From assembly GCA_028583415.1 (NCBI GenBank), contig CM053274.1, positions 90,403,549 to 90,467,548 of the forward strand: a stretch of DNA of 64,000 bases, in the 5' to 3' direction. This DNA comes from Protea cynaroides (Eukaryota; Streptophyta; Magnoliopsida; Proteales; Proteaceae). Position 1 is the first letter of the stretch; each line of letters begins with the position of its first letter. The translations under genes and the position numbers were made by a program. Shown one piece after another: positions 57,671-64,000 of this stretch. Below the pieces are notes generated by a model that saw only the letters and a list, made by a program, of their open reading frames with translations, was not told where the DNA came from and searched no databases.

Positions 57671-60600
57671 TCAGCCATTGACCTTCCTTCCCCTCTTCTT
57701 CCCACTTTTTGTCACATTTTCTTGTGCCTTAGCAGAATCTGATTTCCCTTTCACAGAATCATCATTTTCTTGTATCTTCAATGAGCCAGATTTCCCTTTG
57801 GAAGTAGAACCATTAGCATTGGTCTTGCCACCAGTTTTTGGGGTTTCACCTTTAGACTTGGTGCTTGTTTTGGGTGTCTCATCTTTGGACTTCATCTTGG
57901 AGATGTCATCCTTTGTTTTGCTCCCCGACTTCCCGACAACATCTTTCGACTTGGTACCAGTTTTAGGCGTTTCAACCTTGGCTTTGTTGACAGTTTTAGG
58001 GCTGTCATCTTTGGACTTGCCGCTGAGTTTAACATCATCCTTGGATTTACCACCAGATTTTATAGCTTCACTTTTGGATTTGCTGGTTGAAACTCCACCA
58101 GTCCTGCCAAAAATAAATTCTCTGTAAATCCCCAAGTTCCAAGAAGCCCAAAGAAAACAGAGATGAAAGCAAGCATAACCCTGTTACCTTTTACCAGAAG
58201 AATCTGGCTTTCCTTTCTTCAGTGATGAATCTGAATTCATTTTTGCTTTCTTCTTTTGTTGCCTGGTCCAATGAACATCCTTCAGCATTAAGTACAGCTT
58301 TAGGCACAAGTAAACTAAATCTTATGCTTCTGTTCTTCCCTACCCACTTCCAGACAACTAAACAGAACAAAGTGACAATAAAATGGTTTTAGAGCATCTA
58401 CGAGGTGGTTTCAAGGGCAGTATTATCACCTGCAGGCACAATGCCACTAAAGAGCCAAACTACCTCAAACTACTCACAGGATACGACATAATAAAGCATC
58501 ACCCCCCCTAATAACACAAACTACAACTGAGAATCAAAGAGAAGTAAAGGACAGAGATTGGTCACCCACTAATTCAAACCCTACTTCCAGCAGTACCCTC
58601 CCTTATTAGTTTGACTTTATGTAATAGAGGAAAGCAATTATGACGAGTGAATACAATAAATGTGAAAATCCTCAAACATTTTGGGACAGTGATGAACACT
58701 TTCTTGACTTTTAAAATCAACAAACATTTTATGACAGCAAAATTCCTCAAAACATATCTTTATGGGATGGAGGGAGTACAACATTTTCATGGTAATACTG
58801 GCCAGCAAGAGCTTCTATATACTTACTTCCACCACATGTAAAGTAGTATATTGAAAGAAGAATGTTAAACTCACCACTCCAAGCTAAGGGATTGGCTTCA
58901 GAAGACCCCACATCGAAAATCAAGTTTATAATATTGATCCAATGTATCACACTAAGGAGGCATGACAGGACACTCTTATAAATGGAAAAATTAGCAGCCA
59001 ACTGGCATTCTTCCGAATTGAAAAGTTAACAGCCACCAACTATACTTACATGTCAGAAGACGCATCAGGACTTGACTGATCAGTTTCTTGTCCCTGGTCA
59101 GTAAGAAAATATTATATTTTTTAAAATAAGATCAAGTATCGCAAACAATGAAGCTAGGAAAATAAATGATTTAAACATTACATCTACCCCATCTGCCGAA
59201 TCATCTTCCTCAAACTGCCACTTCTCCCTACGAAGATTCAAAATCTCCACATCCCCATCATAGTAAGAAACCTGTGTATAAGTAACAAGCTTTAAAATAA
59301 GTCTAAGGGAAGAAGTAAATTAACCAGTTGAAGATAAGTAAAATATATTTTTTTCATATCCATGGAATCCAATTTCACCTTATGCTTCATTTTAACAGGA
59401 TCAAAAGCTGATATGAAACCTTTATAGAACCTGCATGATAACAACTTGAATATGAGCAAAAATAGATAAAAGTTTTTCACGTCAAAAACAAAATTATGAA
59501 TATCGAAGTACATAACTCATGAGAAAACTATAAACCAAACAATAAACCCTGTAAGATGCTGAGAGCCCATGGCCAAACACATAAACCATGTCTGGGTTTA
59601 AGTAACAATGCTCACTTGTTTCTCTCCAACATCTTGGGAAGAAACACAAAGGGAATGTCCAATTACAAAGAATAAGATAGCTTCCAGCCAAACGAGAATA
59701 TATATGAAGCATGGCATCTTAACCAACTCAATGAATACTACTAGTATCATAATAATGTCAATTGTAGACGTATGAATTAGACAGAGAATAGGCAGCTGAC
59801 CAGAAAAAAGATCATTATATAGACCCAATCATAGAGAAGCCAATGTTAGGATGCACATGAATACTTTTGACAATGTCACAATACATATCGATAATTAGAG
59901 GAAGCTAAAATACAACTTTATCAAAATGTAAAAGAGCAGATCAGACCCTACCAAGTGCTGAAAGATGATAATAACTTCAGTTCATTACCACATTGTCTTA
60001 CAGAATGGTAAAAGAGATGCAATTAAAATGGAACCACCAAAAGTAATCAACCAATAAGGTCATAACAGTAGAAAACAAAGCTCCTATGACAAGGAAAAAA
60101 AAGTTGAAAAATGGTAGAATAAATTTCCATGTCCTATACAAAATCAAATCCACGCAATTGCATAATATAAAAGTCAGTAGGACAAAATACAAGATAGAAA
60201 CTCATACTTACATACGATCTTTTGGCCAATAAACCTTAATCTTGGACCCAACCAGATTCTCACCATACTCTATAGCACCATGCTGCAGTGTTTCAGAAAT
60301 CTGACAAGGAAAATTATCTTCTGTATGAGAAAAAGATTAAATGACAAAAGATAGATAACTATTACTATATAAAATATTATATCATCTGGGAAAAGCAGAA
60401 CTCATGATATATCCCGAGGAGAATGACTAATAACAGACATTGAAACAGCTATAGAGTGGCATGCAACCCTCAATCTGGCTTCCAAAACAAAACTAGGAGG
60501 CATATCAGAAGCAACTTCAACATTCAAAACTTGAGTTGATATCACAATCCCTAAAAACAATTACCAAAAAAAAAATCATACATTTAAAAGACAACACTAA

Positions 60601-62161
60601 CTGGATCTACTACTCAATATCTTCTTAACCAATAAACTTCGCATGGTAGTAAGCATCAATCCAAGTGATCACGAGACATATAATGTTGTTCAATTGTTAA
60701 AAAAAATAACAGAGAGAAAAAAAATAACAGAGAGAAAACTGTAAGGAACCATATATCCCAAATACACATCATATTATAACAGATAAAGATTACATACATC
60801 TTCCTTCCCTGGAGTACGTTTTCTCTTCGAAGATATTATAGGAGTGTTTTCAACTTGACTTTCATCTTTATTCGACGATTTTGTGGCAGACTTCGGTGAA
60901 GAAGCTGTGGCCTTTGCAATGCATAGTGACAAAAAGAACTTGTCAGATCCAAAAGAGGTTTAGAACATAACAAACAAACAACAAAATTACAAAAGGTAAA
61001 ACAGAATGACAGTACCTTCTTAATTGATTCTTCAACCACATCCTTATCAGAGACAGTTTTACCCCTGCTCCGCCTTTTTTTTTCCTCCTGTTTTCCTGAT
61101 GACTCCTCATTGTCATTTTTACCATCTACCTTCTTGCCGGACTTCCTCAGAGACTTCACATCTGAATCACTTGCAGCTCCAGAGTCCTTTGGTACAACAT
61201 CAACTGGAGTTTTTTCAATGGCTTTCCCAGCAACTGCCTTTTTCCCCGTGCTCTTATGTGATTTTGCACCAGAATCACTCAAGCCCTCTGATTCCTTCTT
61301 GGAGCTAACAACTGCAGAAGGTGGAACTTCATCCTCACCATGATCACTCAATAAAGCTCCCTTTGGTGGTGAACCAGGTTCAGCTTCATGGTTCTGGCTT
61401 CCTTTCTTCTTATGTCCACGTCGTCCCTTCTTAGAACGAGTTCCATCAGTATGGGTCTGAGTTGGTAATGAAATGGCATTCATAGCCTCACTAGGTGATG
61501 CTGTTGGAGAGGAAGCCTCTGCCTGAATCTCCTTTTCTGGTTCAGATGACAAGGCCACCTCCTTGGAAGAAGGGCCTTCAGAAGTTGCACTATCAACTTC
61601 TTTTGTGCGGCTCTTCCTCCGATCAGGCTGTTCTACAGATTCTTTCTCACGATCAATCCGAGAACGGTAGGAGCCTTCTGGGGACTTCATCACAGAATTA
61701 GGTTTCCTACCCCTTTTCTTCGTAGCTTGCTCTGGCATTGTTTCTGGTTTGACTACCTTCTCAGATTCCAAACTATCAGGTTCACTCTTGGCAGCACCGT
61801 CAGTACTTTTGGATTGATTAGTACGATGAGAACGCTCAAGCTTTTTTTCGGGGGAACTTGGATCTATTAAAGAATCATCATTTCCAGTTTGAGCATTACC
61901 ATTGCTCATTACTGACTTTGGAGATTTATCCGCTGCAGGATCCACTGATCCAGAACCAGTTGTTTCTGGTGGGAGTTCGTTAGCCGCCTGAGATAAGCAG
62001 TGGTGGTTTCCATAGTCAATAAAAAATTTTGAAATATTCAACAAAACCAGAACAAGAGCATGGCAAAAAAATAAGGTAGAATGGAAATATTATTGAATAG
62101 GGTCGCATGCCTGTGGTGGCTCATCTGCACCAGTCTTCTCTGATACTTTGCTCCCATCTAC
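57671..62161 (-). CDS. PDS5C: Sister chromatid cohesion protein PDS5 homolog C-like (C-terminal part, 5' end outside window)
   Basis: Nine exons on the minus strand: 62111-62161, 61016-61987, 60798-60911, 60212-60300, 59379-59430, 59188-59271, 59050-59093, 58188-58262 and 57671-58103. Reading phases join exactly and give 637 residues to TGA at 57671. The visible part begins with a long Ser/Lys/Glu-rich region with AT-hook-like KKRGRKPN (about 61705-61725). A Tudor domain then spans three exons: GENLVGSKIKVYWPKDRMFY, then FDPVKMKHKVSYYDGDVEIL and NLRREKWQFEE. A Lys/Ser/Thr repeat-rich tail follows (KSKDD, PKTGTKSK, PKTSTKSK) and it ends GKKRGRKVNG. This is the layout of short plant PDS5 proteins such as Arabidopsis PDS5C, which associate with cohesin; the Tudor fold probably reads a methylated ligand. 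The N-terminal HEAT-like region is absent because the window ends. The intron between the first two visible exons has a GC donor (CAG|GCATGC). Confidence 0.92.
58596..58776. mobile_element. Stowaway-like MITE in a PDS5-like intron
   Basis: 181-bp AT-rich insert with ends CCCTCCCTTATT and, reversed, CTCCCTCCATCCCATAAAG, the Stowaway/Mariner terminus. It is flanked by TA on both sides (58594-58595 and 58777-58778). It lies in the 0.8-kb intron between the exons at 58188 and 59050. Confidence 0.75.
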
Positions 62162-63475
62162 CTGAAACATTCCAAAAACAAGTTAAAAATAAATAAGGGG
62201 GGAAAAAGAAAAATTCCATCAAAATATATTCACAGCAACTTGGTATATCGCTATATGAATAACCTAAATCAACAGAATATTAGTCATTGAATCCTTCAGC
62301 AATATGGTCAAACAAAAATGATAACATACCTAGCAAGAATGGAGTGCACAATTAGAAAAACTAATTAGGAGAAGCAAACAGAAAACTTAAATCTTTCATC
62401 AAAATCAGGAAAAAAATAGCCAAATCAGAGAAATTTCATGGAGATAAGCACTCTGATTTCGCTTGAAATGTCAGAGTAAGAGGATACTCTATTTCACATG
62501 TATTGACATCTAGGAACGACTAAAATCATTAGAAAAACATCCTTTTTAGGACTTCAAAACTTACTCCAACTAAGGCTGCCTTTGGTTGGATTTCTATTTG
62601 AATTTCATATTGATTTTATGAAAGAAGTCAACAAAGTTTTGGTCAAGAAATTGAAGTTTATTTGGTTACATCAATTGAAAACAATTTCATGAATGAAAAG
62701 TTCATTTAGTAACTCAATTTTGAGAATATGTTCATGTCTTCTTCCTTAGTGAACCATCCATCCTCTCTAGCAAAGGTGTTCGAAGTTCGAACGGTGATGA
62801 TACTGGCGAAAAAGGCAAGCTACTGGCAGTTGCTGGACAGGCTTGGATTTGCGTTTTGGAACCAACAATTTCAACACCAGAAGAGATATGAGATGAAAAT
62901 GAAAACTAATTTTGATGGATCATGAGCTTACAGAATAACTCAGGTTCCAAATTCCAAACCCAGAAGATGGAAGACCCAAGCCCCTAACCATTTCAACATT
63001 ATAGAGACAAATTTGCATCAGCAGAAAACTACAACTAGTAAATATTCAAACACTTCATTTCGAAACCAATCGATGAGAACCACTGCTTAAATATCATCAC
63101 CAGAAGAAGAGCAAGTACGAGAAATCACCTCCATATAACTGTTACTCAAGAATTTGCTGTCTCAAAATTCCATTTATCAAGAACAAAAGATGGGGTAATA
63201 AAATAGATACCAAGAGAGAAATTAGGTTAAAAAAACAACTCATTTCATTGCTCATAGTTAAACCACTCATTTCATTGCTCATAGTTAGTTTAATAGATGC
63301 CTCAACTGTCCCCATTAGTTTAATAGATGCCTCAACTGTCCCCAACCCAAAACCCAGAAGCTAAGAAATCCAAAACGTTAGAAATTTCAACACCAAAAAC
63401 CGAAAAATTTAAACAGCCAGAAAACAACCACTACAACCAAAAGACTAAACAGAAGAACTGACAATGGCAACATCA
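62162..63475 (-). other. Probable long intron of the PDS5-like gene
   Basis: The exon at 62111-62161 has an acceptor (TTTCAG) before it, so transcription enters from the right. No further exon similar to the PDS5 HEAT region was found up to 64000. A TTTGGTTGGATTTC-type sequence near 62580 looks like one end of a MITE. Confidence 0.55.
63239..63345 (+). repeat. Two adjacent short tandem duplications
   Basis: CTCATTTCATTGCTCATAG recurs with a 27-bp period (63239 and 63266). TAGTTTAATAGATGCCTCAA recurs with a 30-bp period (63286-63315, 63316-63345). The two duplications abut, suggesting local slippage or repair events. Confidence 0.88.
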
Positions 63476-63881
63476 CTAAGCCCTTTCACCACCAATCCTA
63501 TGAGCAAGCTTGATATCCTTGGGCATTGCAGCGCCCCTCATAGCAAGAATCACACAGCATCTGGTATCCTCAAAGAAACACACAGGATGGGCCTCAGTGA
63601 CCTCTTGCAGAGCAGAGACAGCACTGCTTTGGAAAAGGAGATCGGTCTCGAAGTGAGCTATCTCACGAGACATGCTGATACAGTAGCTTTCGGATCAAAA
63701 GCTCTGTACTCTTTTGATACATTCTTACCTCACAAAGCGCCACTGTTACAGGCCTGAAAAAGTGAGGCTTCTTCACTCCTACAGTCACTGGACCAGACTT
63801 GCGAGCCGCCTTGGTTGCAAGCTGTTTAGGAGGACCTTTTCTTCTGGTGTATTTTATTGCAGTTTGCTTTGCTCTCGACAT
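63476..63881 (-). pseudogene. Histone H3 pseudogene (H3.1-type origin)
   Basis: Intronless copy of histone H3 read from ATG 63879-63881. The first part runs MSRAKQTAIKYT to KSTELLIRKLLYQ, then a net 2-base loss near 63668-63676 shifts the frame to REIAHFETDLLFQSSAVSAL, which continues to MPKDIKLAHRIGGERA and a stop at 63476. One codon of the QD pair is also lost. Many normally invariant residues are changed (R8 to I, S10 to Y, R49 to C), while K4, K9, K14, K27 and K36 remain. F41 together with the QSSAVSAL segment (S87, A90) points to canonical H3.1 rather than H3.3. A 5'UTR-like CT-rich leader precedes the ATG. H3 is a nucleosome core subunit, but this copy cannot make one. Confidence 0.9.
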
Positions 63882-64000
63882 TTCAATATCACCCCGCGGA
63901 GGGGGGGGGGAGATGGAGGGGAAGAGAGGGAGAGAGAGAAAGAGAGAGATTTGTGCGTGTTTGAGGAAGGAGGGAGCTGACTGCCAGAGGTTGCAGAAAG
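63882..64000 (-). other. Leader-like flank of the H3 pseudogene
   Basis: On the minus strand this is CT-rich (TCTCTCTTTCTCTCTCTCCC) with a C-run next to the ATG, as in a plant gene leader. Its retention suggests the copy came with its 5'UTR, by DNA duplication or by reverse transcription of an mRNA. Confidence 0.4.

Noticed and set aside
57678..58127. 149-codon plus-strand open frame
   Set aside because: It is antisense to the Lys/Ser-rich last exon of the PDS5-like gene. Repetitive codons in that exon leave the opposite strand open.
62728..62925. 65-codon plus-strand frame in the PDS5-like intron
   Set aside because: No family match, no splice support, and it lies in a probable intron.
1..64000. 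CRISPR arrays, operons or bacterial defence-type systems
   Set aside because: The DNA is plant nuclear with spliced genes. No regularly spaced repeat array or polycistronic layout was found.

Overview
The window is nuclear DNA from a flowering plant. The evidence is plant-type split genes with GT-AG introns, plant gene families (an LRL-type bHLH factor, a PDS5C-type cohesion factor with a Tudor domain), decayed plastid DNA, and a dense layer of plant transposons (Mutator-like, CACTA, hAT, Tourist, Stowaway, L1- and RTE-type LINEs, TRIM, solo LTRs). The species cannot be named from what is visible. The sequence is AT-rich and gene-poor: three convincing protein-coding genes in 64 kb.

Layout. 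1-8.2 kb holds no gene; it carries a TRIM-like mini-retrotransposon (2.7 kb), LINE pieces, and a heavily mutated plastid 23S rRNA insertion (6.05 kb). 8.2-8.76 kb (+) is a complete three-exon gene for a COA6-like cytochrome c oxidase assembly factor. 9-16.5 kb is repeats (two remnants of one RTE LINE family) with one orphan coding-like exon at 15.2 kb. 16.5-21.2 kb has a hAT-like element followed by three tandem, independently broken copies of a small Cys/Lys-rich gene. 21.5-31.7 kb is transposon debris, a solo LTR, a 150-bp tandem duplication and a MULE. 29.0-36.7 kb is a nest: an LTR-type repeat pair whose right copy is split by a 4.2-kb CACTA element, which carries a captured cathepsin-H-like exon and was itself hit by a truncated LINE.

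37.7-41.2 kb (-) is a complete seven-coding-exon bHLH gene (LRL/bHLH66-69 type) with a likely 5'UTR intron. 41.3-57.6 kb is intergenic: a second solo LTR of the 25-kb family in opposite orientation, Tourist-like MITEs, three more MULEs (one a Pack-MULE with a captured adenosylhomocysteinase fragment), a plastid psbC fragment, an orphan terminal-exon-like segment and a 229-bp foldback element. 57.7-62.2 kb (-) holds the last nine exons of a PDS5C-like gene. Its upstream exons lie outside the window, so 62.2-64.0 kb is probably intron; a histone H3 pseudogene sits there on the same strand.

The three genes act in separate processes (mitochondrial complex IV assembly, root-hair-type transcription control, chromatid cohesion), and nothing suggests a shared pathway. 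The most informative content is mobile DNA: four MULEs with 9-bp target duplications, two cases of gene capture, and a series of very short LINE-tail insertions with target duplications. No dedicated new biological system was recognised.
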